A DNA stretch of 39,629 nucleotides, taken from assembly GCA_017440525.1 (NCBI GenBank), contig JAFSHB010000035.1:1-39629 (forward strand), written 5' to 3'. The notes under the pieces were generated by a model. The model had not been told where the DNA came from and made no database searches. It saw nothing but the letters and a program-made list of their open reading frames with translations. Position numbers and translations under genes: made by a program. This DNA is from Oscillospiraceae bacterium (GTDB taxonomy: Bacteria; Bacillota; Clostridia; Oscillospirales; Oscillospiraceae). Below, one piece after another: positions 24,607 to 32,745 of this stretch (position 1 is the first letter of the stretch; each line of letters begins with the position of its first letter).

Positions 24607-24617
24607 GCTGTTTTGAC

Positions 24618-25553
24618 TTATTCGCAACGCTCGCCGCGGCCGATGGCATCGACCTCATAGGGCGTGGACTGGTAGACCAGATAATTGAGCCAGTTGGAGT
24701 ACAGCAGATTGGCGTGGCTGCGCCAGCGGACGATGGGCTCTTTGGTATCGTCGTCACCGGGGAAATAATTTTTCGGCACATCGATGGGAAGCCCCAGATT
24801 CTTATCCCGGAGATATTCCAGCTTGAGGGTCTCGCGGTCATACTCGGAATGGCCCGTGATGAACACCTGACGGCCGCCCTCGGTACACATGGCGTAAAGG
24901 CCCGCTTCCTCGCTCTCCGCCAGGATCTTGAGCCTCGGCTCTGCCGCCACATCCTCGCGGCGGATGGTGGTATGGCGGGAATGAGGCACCCAGAACTCCT
25001 CGTCGAAGCCGCGGAGCAAAATGGGATTCTTATAGACCACCTTGTGGGGGAAGATGCCGAACATCTTTTTCTCCAGCGGCACCTTGTCGATGCCGAAATG
25101 GTAGTAGAGGCCGGCCTGTGCGCCCCAGCAGATATGGAAGGTGGAATGGACATGGGTCTTGGTCCACTCCATGATGGTGCAGAGCTCCTGCCAGTATTCC
25201 ACATCCTCGAAGGGCATCTGCTCCACCGGTGCGCCGGTGATGACCATACCGTCAAAGTACTGCTCGCAGATATCCGCAAAGGTCTTATAGAAGGCCAGCA
25301 TATGCTCCTCGGAGGTGTTTTTGGACTTGTGGGTGCTCATCTGCACCAGCTCCAGCTCCACCTGCAGAGGGGTATTGCCCAGAAGGCGGGAGAGCTGGGT
25401 CTCCGTGACGATCTTGGTGGGCATCAGATTCAAAAGGGCGATCCGCAGAGGACGGATCTCCTGTGTCTCAGCACGCTGCTCAGACATGACGAAAATATTT
25501 TCACTTTCCAGCGTCTGCCTTGCAGGCAGGGCGTTGGGGATCTTGATAGGCAT
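24618..25553 (-). CDS. metA: Homoserine O-acetyltransferase (MetA family)
   Basis: A 311-residue MetA-family acyltransferase that activates homoserine for methionine synthesis. The catalytic Cys142 ([16 protein letters not shown]), His235 and Glu237 ([11 protein letters not shown]) are intact and at canonical positions. Residue 111 is glutamate ([11 protein letters not shown]). In the family a Glu at 111 favours acetyl-CoA, while Gly, as in E. coli, favours succinyl-CoA. The product is thus probably O-acetylhomoserine, the substrate of the adjacent MetY. It begins 19 bases after metY, with AGAGGAAACACC before the ATG. Confidence 0.95.
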   Translation of the reverse strand: MPIKIPNALPARQTLESENIFVMSEQRAETQEIRPLRIALLNLMPTKIVTETQLSRLLGNTPLQVELELVQMSTHKSKNTSEEHMLAFYKTFADICEQYFDGMVITGAPVEQMPFEDVEYWQELCTIMEWTKTHVHSTFHICWGAQAGLYYHFGIDKVPLEKKMFGIFPHKVVYKNPILLRGFDEEFWVPHSRHTTIRREDVAAEPRLKILAESEEAGLYAMCTEGGRQVFITGHSEYDRETLKLEYLRDKNLGLPIDVPKNYFPGDDDTKEPIVRWRSHANLLYSNWLNYLVYQSTPYEVDAIGRGERCE

Positions 25554-25572
25554 GGTGTTTCCTCTCTGTTCG

Positions 25573-26844
25573 TTAGATCTGTTCCAGAGCCTGCTTCAGG
25601 TCGGCGATGATATCGTCGGCATTCTCGATACCGACAGAGAAGCGGATGAACTCGGGGCCGATCCCGGAGGCTTCCAGTTGGGCATCGGTCAGCTGACGGT
25701 GGGTGGTGGAGGCAGGATGGAGCACACAGGTGCGGGCATCTGCCACATGGACCACGATCTGCGCCAGCTTCAGGGCGTTCATCAGACGCATGGCGGCTTC
25801 TCTTCCGCCCCTGACACCGAAGGACACCACACCGGATGCGCCGTCCGGCAGATACTTCTTTGCAAGGTCATGGTACTTGCCGCCCTCCAGCAGAGGGTAG
25901 TTGACCCAGAGGATCTTCTCCTGTTCGCTAAGGAATCTGGCGACAGCCAGCGCATTCTCGCTGTGGCGCCGGGTGCGAAGATGCAGGGTCTCAAGGCCAA
26001 GATTCAAAAGGTATGCCGCCATGGGCTGAGGGGTACAGCCAAAATCACGCATGAGCTGGACTCTGGCCTTGGTGATGTAGGCGGCCTTCCCGAACTGCTT
26101 GGTATAGACCACACCGTGGTAGCTCTCATCGGGCCCGGTCAGCTCCGGATACTTTCCGGCCTTTTCCCAGTCAAAGGTGCCGCCGTCGATGATACAGCCG
26201 CCGAGGACATTGGCATGACCGTCCATATACTTACTGGTGGAGTGGGTCACGATATCCGCGCCAAATTCAAAGGGTCTGCACAGGCAGGCGGTAGCGAAGG
26301 TGTTGTCCACGATCAAAGGCACAGCATGCTTGTGGGCGATACCCGCCATGCGCTCGATATCCAGCACCGTGAGGGCAGGATTGGCGATGGTCTCGCCAAA
26401 GACCAGACGGGTGTTCTCATCAAAGAGCGCATCCATCTCCTCATCGCTCATATCATCGCGGGCATAGCGCACCTCGATCCCCATGCGCTTGAGCGTCACG
26501 GAGAAGAGGTTGATCGTACCGCCGTAGATATTGTTCATAGAGATGAAGTTCTGCCCCTGGGAGCAGATATTGAAGATCGCCATAAAGCTGGCGGCCTGAC
26601 CGGAGGAGGTGAGCATCGCGCCCACACCGCCCTCGAGATCGGAGATCTTGGCCTCCACAGCCGCTACGGTAGGATTGGAGATCCTGGTGTACATATGACC
26701 GTCAGCCTCAAGGTCAAAGAGCTTGCCGAGGGCGGCGGCATCATCATATTTATAGGTCGTGCTCTGATAGATGGGAAGGGTCCGGGGCTGGCTGTTTTCG
26801 GGGCTGTAGCCGGACTGGACACATTTTGTCTCGATCTGATGCAT
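25573..26844 (-). CDS. metY: O-acetylhomoserine sulfhydrylase
   Basis: A 423-residue PLP enzyme of the Cys/Met metabolism family. It makes homocysteine from O-acetylhomoserine and sulfide. The PLP lysine is Lys205 in [41 protein letters not shown] and the C-terminal [13 protein letters not shown] are typical. The length (~430) suits OAH sulfhydrylase rather than cystathionine gamma-synthase (~380). The start at 26844 is preferred because GGAGGTCCTACC lies just upstream; an alternative GTG six codons earlier would put the ribosome site inside the gene. First gene of metY-metA. Confidence 0.95.
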   Translation of the reverse strand: MHQIETKCVQSGYSPENSQPRTLPIYQSTTYKYDDAAALGKLFDLEADGHMYTRISNPTVAAVEAKISDLEGGVGAMLTSSGQAASFMAIFNICSQGQNFISMNNIYGGTINLFSVTLKRMGIEVRYARDDMSDEEMDALFDENTRLVFGETIANPALTVLDIERMAGIAHKHAVPLIVDNTFATACLCRPFEFGADIVTHSTSKYMDGHANVLGGCIIDGGTFDWEKAGKYPELTGPDESYHGVVYTKQFGKAAYITKARVQLMRDFGCTPQPMAAYLLNLGLETLHLRTRRHSENALAVARFLSEQEKILWVNYPLLEGGKYHDLAKKYLPDGASGVVSFGVRGGREAAMRLMNALKLAQIVVHVADARTCVLHPASTTHRQLTDAQLEASGIGPEFIRFSVGIENADDIIADLKQALEQI

Positions 26845-26875
26845 GGTAGGACCTCCATTCACAAACTATGTGTAG

Positions 26876-26904
26876 ATTGTACTGTTTTGAAAAGCGGATG
26901 TCAA
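26876..26904 (-). promoter_or_regulatory. metY-metA promoter
   Basis: On the minus strand perfect TTGACA (26899-26904), 17-base spacer, TACAAT (26876-26881). The leader is too short for an S-box or T-box. The -35 lies within a palindrome shared with the divergent glpP promoter. Confidence 0.85.
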
Positions 26905-26909
26905 GCACC

Positions 26910-26938
26910 TTGACAAACCGCGAAACTTGGAGTAAAAT
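26910..26938 (+). promoter_or_regulatory. glpP promoter
   Basis: Perfect TTGACA (26910-26915), 17-base spacer, TAAAAT (26933-26938). With the metY -35 it forms TGTCAAG-CAC-CTTGACA (26899-26915): two -35 boxes back to back, 5 bases apart. Confidence 0.85.
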
Positions 26939-26962
26939 GAATTTGCAGAGATATTTAGAGTT

Positions 26963-27006
26963 GCAAGATCGCGAATTTCGATTCGAATCTTGCATTTTTT
27001 CTTTTT
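26963..27006 (+). terminator. Terminator-like hairpin in the glpP leader
   Basis: GCAAGAT and ATCTTGC close a stem with an inner CGAAT-TTCG-ATTCG stem-loop (26963-26993), followed by T6CT5. It lies between the glpP promoter and its ribosome site, so it would stop transcription before glpP unless antitermination occurs. Possible autoregulation by GlpP. Confidence 0.75.
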
Positions 27007-27018
27007 GGAGGGTCAACG

Positions 27019-27579
27019 ATGAAACTGCGTGCATTACTCGACCGGCTCGAGTGTTTCCCCATCATCGCGGCTGTGCGGGATGACCGCTTCCCCGCCGCCC
27101 TTTCCTCGCCTGTGGATATCCTGTTTTATCTGGAGGCGCGGCTGTCCTGTGTCCGCCAGCGGATCCGGCAGGCCCATGAGGCGGAGAAGCTGATCTTCGT
27201 CCACATCGATCTGGCCGACGGCATCGGCAAGGACCGGGAAGGTCTCCAATATCTTGCCGCCTGCGGTGCAGACGGGATCATCTCCACCAGAGGTCAGATC
27301 ATCCGCATGGCAAAGGATCTGGGCCTCGTGACGGTCCAGCGGTTCTTCGCGCTGGATTCTCAGGGCATGGAGAGCGCCCGGGAGATGCTCAAGAACACCG
27401 CCCCCGACATGATGGAGATCATGCCCGGTGTGATCCCCAAGGCCATACAGCGCTTCTCCCAGAGCCCGACTCCTGTGATCGCGGGCGGTCTGATCGACCA
27501 GAAGCAGGAGGTCACTGCCGCACTGAACAGCGGCGCCACCGCCGTCTCCACAGGATGTACGGGTCTGTGGTATATTTGA
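27019..27579 (+). CDS. glpP: GlpP-family glycerol-3-phosphate-responsive antiterminator
   Basis: A 186-residue TIM-barrel-like protein of the GlpP family. In Bacillus GlpP binds glycerol-3-phosphate and the leader RNA of glpD/glpFK to prevent termination. Conserved stretches seen: FVHIDLADGIGKDREGLQYL, ADGIISTRGQIIRMA, QRFFALDS and PVIAGGLI. The start at 27019 follows GGAGGGTCAACG. No glycerol genes lie beside it, but its own leader has a terminator hairpin, suggesting autoregulation. Confidence 0.93.
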   Translation: MKLRALLDRLECFPIIAAVRDDRFPAALSSPVDILFYLEARLSCVRQRIRQAHEAEKLIFVHIDLADGIGKDREGLQYLAACGADGIISTRGQIIRMAKDLGLVTVQRFFALDSQGMESAREMLKNTAPDMMEIMPGVIPKAIQRFSQSPTPVIAGGLIDQKQEVTAALNSGATAVSTGCTGLWYI

Positions 27580-27641
27580 CCAATATCCGACCTCTTTTTC
27601 TGTAAAAGATCCCATATTTTCCGTTCTCAAGGTCTTTTCTC

Positions 27642-27670
27642 TTGCATAAGATGGGATCATCTGCTATACT
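27642..27670 (+). promoter_or_regulatory. mgtC promoter
   Basis: TTGCAT (27642-27647), 17-base spacer, TATACT (27665-27670). The spacer holds AGATG-GGAT-CATCT, an inverted repeat that might be an operator. Confidence 0.65.
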
Positions 27671-27709
27671 GTGCGAAATGTTTTCTGAGTGAAGGAAAGG
27701 AGCTCTCCC

Positions 27710-28387
27710 ATGTTGGAATTTCGTGAACTGACGCTTCTGGAAGTGGTCATCCGCATCGTGATCGCCATCGTCTTCTCCGGCATCATCGGTCTCGAGCGCG
27801 GATTGAAGAACCGCGCGGCAGGCTTCCGCACCTATATGCTGGTGTGCCTTGGCTCCTGCGTGATCATGCTGACCAATCAATATATCTTTGAAGCCACCGG
27901 CACAGGCGACCCCGTGCGTATGGGCGCACAGGTCGTCAGCGGCATCGGCTTCCTCGGTGCCGGCACCATCATCGTCACCAAGCGCAACCAGATCAAGGGC
28001 CTGACCACCGCGGCCGGTCTTTGGGCCTCCGCCTGTATCGGTCTCGCCGTGGGCATCGGCTTCTATGAGGTCGCACTGGTCGGTGCGGTCGCTATCTATC
28101 TCTCCCTGACTCTGATGCACACATGGGAAGACCATATCCGCCGCAAGACCAAGGTGCTGACCATCTACGCCGAACTGAAGCCCGGCCTGAGCCTCGGAGA
28201 GTTCCTGCGGCAGACCAGAGAGCTGAACCTTGTGATCAGCAACACCCAGTTGGAGCATGAGCATGTCTCCTCCGATACCGGAACCTGCTTCCTTGCCACC
28301 GTCAAGAGCGATGAGAAGATCAAGCGCGCAGGGCTTCTGGAGAAGCTCCATTCCGTTTCCTGTCTTGCTTATATGGAAGAGCTATAA
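27710..28387 (+). CDS. MgtC/SapB family membrane protein
   Basis: A 225-residue protein with an N-terminal MgtC domain of four to five membrane helices (FSGIIGLERGLKNRAAGFRT; VVSGIGFLGAGTI; GLTTAAGLWASACIGLAVG) and a soluble C-terminal ACT-like domain (residues ~150-225). MgtC proteins influence magnesium homeostasis and membrane energetics; direct transport is not established. The start at 27710 is set by GAAAGGAGCTCTCCC. Monocistronic between a good promoter and a strong bidirectional terminator. Confidence 0.92.
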   Translation: MLEFRELTLLEVVIRIVIAIVFSGIIGLERGLKNRAAGFRTYMLVCLGSCVIMLTNQYIFEATGTGDPVRMGAQVVSGIGFLGAGTIIVTKRNQIKGLTTAAGLWASACIGLAVGIGFYEVALVGAVAIYLSLTLMHTWEDHIRRKTKVLTIYAELKPGLSLGEFLRQTRELNLVISNTQLEHEHVSSDTGTCFLATVKSDEKIKRAGLLEKLHSVSCLAYMEEL

Positions 28388-28390
28388 AGA

Positions 28391-28425
28391 ATAAAGAGCG
28401 TGCTGCTTGGCAGCACGCTCTTTAT
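28391..28425. terminator. Bidirectional intrinsic terminator
   Basis: A 16-bp stem ATAAAGAGCGTGCTGC / GCAGCACGCTCTTTAT with a TTG loop. Serves mgtC (+) and mntP (-). Confidence 0.93.
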
Positions 28426-28438
28426 TTTTCAAAAATCT

Positions 28439-29014
28439 TCAAAAAAAGGATGCGATCAGGATCTCGAGCCCGATCAGGATCAGGATGACACCGCCGAAGA
28501 TGCCGGCTCTCCCTGCCAGCTTCGTGCCGGCTGTCTTTCCGACCGCCACACCGACCAGACAGATCGCAAAGGTGACGAAGGCGATGATCGCCGCCGCCAG
28601 CACTGCATAAGGAAGCGTATAGTCCGCAATGGTGAAGCCCACGGAGAGCGCATCGATGGAAGTGGCCAAGCCCTGTATCAGCAGCCCCCTGAGCCCCACG
28701 GCAGGTGCCTGCTCCTCCCCGCCCTTCACAGCCTCCGCGATCATGGAGATACCGATATAGGCCAAGAGTCCCAGCGCGATCCAGGGGATGAACGGCTCGA
28801 ACGCCGAAAAACACCGCACCATGGTATGGACACAGATCCAGCCGATCAGCGGCATGAGCCCCTGAAACAGGCCGAATATCAGGGCGATGCCGCACATACG
28901 GCGTCTCTTCATCCCCGGCTCATGGAGCCCATTGGCCAGAGACACCGAGAATGCATCCATGGCAAGTCCTGCTCCCAGCAGGATATTCTTCAGAAAAAAC
29001 GCAACATTTCTCAC
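28439..29014 (-). CDS. mntP: MntP-family manganese efflux pump
   Basis: A 191-residue membrane protein with six helices in two homologous halves. The repeated acidic motifs are GLAMDAFSVSLANG and GLATSIDALSVGF, whose aspartates line the manganese path in the family. The start is a GTG at 29014, placed 10 bases after GGAAGGA; a longer reading frame would run through the promoter. The leader is short, so the yybP-ykoY manganese riboswitch seen before many mntP genes is absent. Confidence 0.9.
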   Translation of the reverse strand: MRNVAFFLKNILLGAGLAMDAFSVSLANGLHEPGMKRRRMCGIALIFGLFQGLMPLIGWICVHTMVRCFSAFEPFIPWIALGLLAYIGISMIAEAVKGGEEQAPAVGLRGLLIQGLATSIDALSVGFTIADYTLPYAVLAAAIIAFVTFAICLVGVAVGKTAGTKLAGRAGIFGGVILILIGLEILIASFF

Positions 29015-29048
29015 TATTTTATGTTCCTTCCGTGCAGATACGCCCCGT

Positions 29049-29077
29049 ATCATACCACAGTTGAAGCACGCAGTCAA
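29049..29077 (-). promoter_or_regulatory. mntP promoter
   Basis: On the minus strand TTGACT (29072-29077), 17-base spacer, TATGAT (29049-29054). The stop TGA of the upstream lipid kinase lies inside the -35 box. Confidence 0.85.
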
Positions 29078-29964
29078 CGATCTCGTATCACACGGATCGC
29101 TTTATGCAGGCATTGGATCTGCACCGACTCGTGACCATGCTCATATTCGCCATCCAGCGTCCAGTCCATGGTCTTTTCGGCTGTGACCGCAACAGACGGC
29201 GTATTAACGAAGGTCAGCATGGCGCTGTCATAGGTCTTTTTCTGCAATGCCACGACGCACTCCGCCAGCTCCCTCAGATCCTTCGGCGCACGGATCAGCA
29301 GGAGCTCAAATTTGCCGTCACAGAGGTCTACCCGCTCCTTATCCAATGTCAGCACGCCGCCCACACAGGTGGAGTTGCTGACCGCGCCAAAAAGGAAGTC
29401 GCCCTCAAATACCTGCCCATCGGGCAGCTCGAACCGCGCCTGCCATGGATGGAGCTGTGACAGCTCCTGGATCCCGCCGAACACATAGGCCGCGTGCCCC
29501 AGCACATTCTTCATGCTCTGAGGTGTCAGATAGCTTGCCCCTGTGAACGCGCCGAAGGATGCCACATAGGAGAAAAAGCGTCCGCCGAAGCTGCCCACAT
29601 CGATGGGCTCCGGCGAACCTTTCACCACATCCCGCGCCGCCTGCAGGATATTGGGCGACAGCTCCAGACTGGTCGCAAGGTCGTTGGTAGAGCCTGCCGG
29701 GATATAGCCGATCGGGAGATCGAGACCACTTTGCAGCACGCCGGACAGGGTCTCATTGAATGTACCGTCACCACCGCAGCAGACCACCAGGTCCTTATCT
29801 CCTGCAAGCTGACAGACGGCTCTGGTGCCATCGCCCTGCTGCGCCGTCAGATAGACGCTCACCTCGAAGCCGGCGCGGCCGAAGATATCGATCATATCCG
29901 CCAGATACCGCCGGGCCTTTCGCTGTCCTGCCTGCGGATTGACGAGAAACAACATTTTTTTCAT
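29074..29964 (-). CDS. Diacylglycerol kinase-family lipid kinase
   Basis: A 296-residue DagK/YegS/BmrU-like lipid kinase. Catalytic domain with NPQAG near the N-terminus (phosphate-binding) and GGDGTFNETLSGV (nucleotide-binding); the PAGSTNDLATSL segment is characteristic. The beta-sandwich C-terminal domain is complete. It phosphorylates diacylglycerol or a similar lipid at the inner membrane face. The start at 29964 (GGTGATAGT before it) is chosen over an in-frame ATG 7 codons earlier. Same strand as, and 52 bases after, htrA, with a hairpin between. Confidence 0.9.
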   Translation of the reverse strand: MKKMLFLVNPQAGQRKARRYLADMIDIFGRAGFEVSVYLTAQQGDGTRAVCQLAGDKDLVVCCGGDGTFNETLSGVLQSGLDLPIGYIPAGSTNDLATSLELSPNILQAARDVVKGSPEPIDVGSFGGRFFSYVASFGAFTGASYLTPQSMKNVLGHAAYVFGGIQELSQLHPWQARFELPDGQVFEGDFLFGAVSNSTCVGGVLTLDKERVDLCDGKFELLLIRAPKDLRELAECVVALQKKTYDSAMLTFVNTPSVAVTAEKTMDWTLDGEYEHGHESVQIQCLHKAIRVIRDR

Positions 29965-29982
29965 ACTATCACCAGCGCTCAT

Positions 29983-30010
29983 CAAGGGCTCGCGGTACTG
30001 CGAGCCCTTG
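29983..30010. terminator. Hairpin between htrA and the lipid kinase
   Basis: CAAGGGCTCGC, GGTACT loop and GCGAGCCCTTG form a perfect 11-bp stem. The T-run (GTCTTTTT) is on the + side only, so in the direction of the genes it is a weak or non-functional terminator. Confidence 0.55.
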
Positions 30011-30016
30011 GTCTTT

Positions 30017-31297
30017 TTAGTAGATATCGGGTGTGATCTGATCCATCAGGGTGATGTCCACATAGTAGTACCGACCGCCGCGGTGTATGGTCAGCCGTAC
30101 TGTGTCGCCTGCCTCATAGCCATCCTTGGCTGCTACAAGATCATCCAAAGACGCGATCTTCACATCGTCAAAGGCCACGATCACATCGTCCGTCTGCAAG
30201 CCCTTCTGTACAGCATCCGCACTGTCGATGAAGCCTGTGACGATCACACCGGAGGGCAGATGGTAGAACAGCTGTGCCCGCAGGTCGATGGTCTGTCCGC
30301 GGATACCGATGGCAGGGCGTCCGGACACATAGCCCTGCAGGATCAGCTCATCCAGGACCGGCTTGGCATGGGTCATGGGGATGGCAAAGCCAAGCCCTTC
30401 CGCAGAATAATAACTATTCATCTTCATGGTATTGATGCCAACGACCTGCCCATAGCAATTGATCAGCGGACCGCCGGAGTTGCCGGAATTGAGAGCGGCA
30501 TTGGTCTGGATCAGGGTCATGCGCCGACCGGACAGGTCCAGATCTCGATTGATGGCAGACACGATGCCGTCGGTCATGGTGCCGCGAAGCTGGGTGCCCA
30601 GAGGATCGCCGATGGCGACGACCACATCGCCCACGCGGAGCATATCGCTGTCGCCAAATTCTGCCGCCGACAGACCGTATGCATCCACCTTCAGCACCGC
30701 AAGGTCGGTGATCTCATCGCCGCCGACAAGGACCGCGCTGTATTGATCGTCCTCTCCAAGCATCACGAAGATCTGCTGTGCCTTCTCGATCACATGGTAG
30801 TTGGTGATCACATAGCCGTCCTGTGACATGACGATGCCGGTACCGGTGCTGACACCGCCTGCTGTCACACAGGAGATCGAAGCCACACTGGGAGACACCT
30901 TTTCATAGATCTGCTGTAAGCTCAGGGCCTTCTCATCCTCTGCCGGGCGGTTCTCCACGCTTCGGGGCGTATCACTGATTCCCAGCGCAGAGCCCTGCTC
31001 CGTCTGTACCGGCGGGGTCGGCGGTGCCGTCTCCTCAGGAACATTCGTCTCCTCCACCGGCATCTCGGGATCTCCTATGGAGAGCGTCACGGAATCCTCA
31101 TCCCGCTCCACCTGCAGCTCCATAAAGTTCACGGCCCACGACACCAGTCCTGTGATCATAGCCAGCACGATCAGCACCACCAGCAGTCCTGTGCGCCGCC
31201 TTTTCAGTTTTCTTCTCCGTTCATGATAACGGGCATAGGGGTCATAGCTGTAGCCGCCACGGTCTTCAGTTTCCCCATTCCAATGGTCATAGGCCAT
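30017..31297 (-). CDS. htrA: HtrA/DegP-family membrane-anchored serine protease
   Basis: A 426-residue S1C protease. Short charged cytoplasmic N-terminus, one membrane helix (~37-57), a Pro/Glu-rich linker, the trypsin-like domain (His168 in NYHVI, Asp198 in TDLAVLK, Ser274 in GNSGGP) and one C-terminal PDZ domain (~325-420). It degrades or refolds damaged proteins outside the membrane. The ATG at 31297 follows GAGGTGCGCGAA. It directly follows the response regulator and histidine kinase genes, as expected for an envelope-stress operon. Confidence 0.94.
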   Translation of the reverse strand: MAYDHWNGETEDRGGYSYDPYARYHERRRKLKRRRTGLLVVLIVLAMITGLVSWAVNFMELQVERDEDSVTLSIGDPEMPVEETNVPEETAPPTPPVQTEQGSALGISDTPRSVENRPAEDEKALSLQQIYEKVSPSVASISCVTAGGVSTGTGIVMSQDGYVITNYHVIEKAQQIFVMLGEDDQYSAVLVGGDEITDLAVLKVDAYGLSAAEFGDSDMLRVGDVVVAIGDPLGTQLRGTMTDGIVSAINRDLDLSGRRMTLIQTNAALNSGNSGGPLINCYGQVVGINTMKMNSYYSAEGLGFAIPMTHAKPVLDELILQGYVSGRPAIGIRGQTIDLRAQLFYHLPSGVIVTGFIDSADAVQKGLQTDDVIVAFDDVKIASLDDLVAAKDGYEAGDTVRLTIHRGGRYYYVDITLMDQITPDIY

Positions 31298-31312
31298 TTC
31301 GCGCACCTCGCT

Positions 31313-31627
31313 TTACCGCACCTGCGGCAGAGTAAAAGTAAATGTGGTCACACCGTTCTCACTTGTGACATAGATATCCTCGCCGTGGGAGTTGAGGATG
31401 GTCTTTACGATATACAGACCCAGGCCCACGCCTTCGCGGTCCGCAGAGCGGCTCTTGTCCGCCTTATGGAAGCGGTCAAAGATCAGCGGCAGCTCTGCAG
31501 GATCGATCGTCCCGCCGGTATTGCCGATGATGACGCGTGCCTTTCCGCCGTCAGTCTGCAGGAACAGCGAGACCTTCCCGCCTTCTTCGCAGAATTTGAT
31601 CGCGTTGTCCGTCAGATTGTAGATCAC
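31313..31627 (-). CDS. Histidine kinase, ATPase-domain fragment (frameshifted 3' part)
   Basis: A 104-residue reading frame carrying the rest of a histidine kinase: N box IYNLTDNAIKF, G1 box (TGGTID), F box (LIFDRFHKADKS), G2 box (GVGLGLYIVK). It continues the kinase encoded just upstream after a shift of frame near 31630-31660. It could start separately at a GTG overlapping the upstream stop (GTGA), but the conserved residues that normally precede the N box (ADPDSITQV) lie before this start in the same frame, which favours a broken single gene. Confidence 0.75.
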   Translation of the reverse strand: MIYNLTDNAIKFCEEGGKVSLFLQTDGGKARVIIGNTGGTIDPAELPLIFDRFHKADKSRSADREGVGLGLYIVKTILNSHGEDIYVTSENGVTTFTFTLPQVR

Positions 31628-32745
31628 CTGCGTGATGCTGTCGGGATCGGCTTTCGTCCACCTCTGCGCTCCGGCAGCTGCACATCCATCTCGATCCGCT
31701 TGCGGTTGACCCGCTGCTCAAAGGAGATCAGCACCTGTCCCACCGTCTCACACAGGTCGAACCGCCGTTTTTTATCCTCGGCGATCCCCTGAGATTGCAG
31801 GCGAGAGATCTCCAGCATGCTTCGCACGAGGCGGGAGAGCCTGCGTACCTCGTCGGAGATCATCTGCAAATAGTGGCGCTGCTCCTGCGGCGGGATCGTG
31901 CCGTCCAGGATACCGTCTGTAAAGCCCGCGATGGTGGTCATGGGCGTTTTCAATTCGTGGGAGACATTGGCTACGAACTCCTTGCGCTGCCGTTCGGAGG
32001 CCGCAAGGGAATCGGCCATGTTGTTGAAGGCCGCCGCCAGCTCATTGACCTCCTCCGTATTGCTGCCGCTCACTTCCGCGCGGACATCCAGCTCCCCTCG
32101 TCCAAAGCGGGCCGCCGTCCTTGCGATCTGCAGGATAGAACCGGCCTGCCTGCGGCTCATGGCATAGCTCATGATCAGCGCCGCGACCAGAACGAACACG
32201 GAAACATAGAAAAAAATGGTAGTCGCCTGCACGGAGACCTGTCTCGTCTGCGCCCGCTCCGCCGCCACGATCAGCACACCGATCTGGCTGCCGTCCGCAG
32301 ACGACACGACCGGCATCCCTTCGATGAACTGGGGCGTATCATAGAGACCGCCCAGATCGCTCTCAAGGAACACCTCGCCGGTCTCCAGCACCGCATCGAT
32401 CACATCCGCTCCGACGACCGTATCGGCATGGATACACTCCATGCTCTGGCAGGAGCAGATGCGGACAGTCCCATCCATGTCGCACAGCAGCATATCACTG
32501 CCCGATGCCATGGCCGCCGTGGTCAGGCAGATATGGAAATTGCCCCAGCGGTATTCCAGCTCCCCCGTGGCATCGTAGGCCGAGGCCAGATCTGCGAGGA
32601 TCTGAGCGCTATCCTGCATGGCCTGCCGTTTTTCCTCCTCCAGCCCTCTGTCCAGCATCAGGCGGAAGGTGATGCCAAGGAGCAGCAAGCACAGGAAGAT
32701 CAGCGCCGCCGACATGGCAAAGAGCCTGCCAAAGGTGGTCTTCAT
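31624..32745 (-). CDS. Sensor histidine kinase, frameshifted 5' part
   Basis: A 373-residue frame: membrane helix ~9-30, extracytoplasmic sensor ~31-173, helix ~174-196, HAMP ~197-250, and the dimerisation domain with phospho-acceptor His263 in FVANVSHELKTPMTTIAGF. After LPER the frame changes (RRGGRKPIPTASRR, then stop), while the correct continuation is in the next frame. One missing (or two extra) bases explain it. Either a sequencing error, a true mutation or a recoding event. The start overlaps the response regulator stop (ATGA). Partner of that regulator, probably sensing envelope stress. Confidence 0.88.
   Translation of the reverse strand: MKTTFGRLFAMSAALIFLCLLLLGITFRLMLDRGLEEEKRQAMQDSAQILADLASAYDATGELEYRWGNFHICLTTAAMASGSDMLLCDMDGTVRICSCQSMECIHADTVVGADVIDAVLETGEVFLESDLGGLYDTPQFIEGMPVVSSADGSQIGVLIVAAERAQTRQVSVQATTIFFYVSVFVLVAALIMSYAMSRRQAGSILQIARTAARFGRGELDVRAEVSGSNTEEVNELAAAFNNMADSLAASERQRKEFVANVSHELKTPMTTIAGFTDGILDGTIPPQEQRHYLQMISDEVRRLSRLVRSMLEISRLQSQGIAEDKKRRFDLCETVGQVLISFEQRVNRKRIEMDVQLPERRGGRKPIPTASRR

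Noticed and set aside
26844-26880. SAM riboswitch or T-box before metY
   Set aside because: The distance from the -10 to the start codon is only about 30 bases, too short for either.
29015-29048. yybP-ykoY manganese riboswitch before mntP
   Set aside because: The leader is about 30 bases and has no room for the structure.
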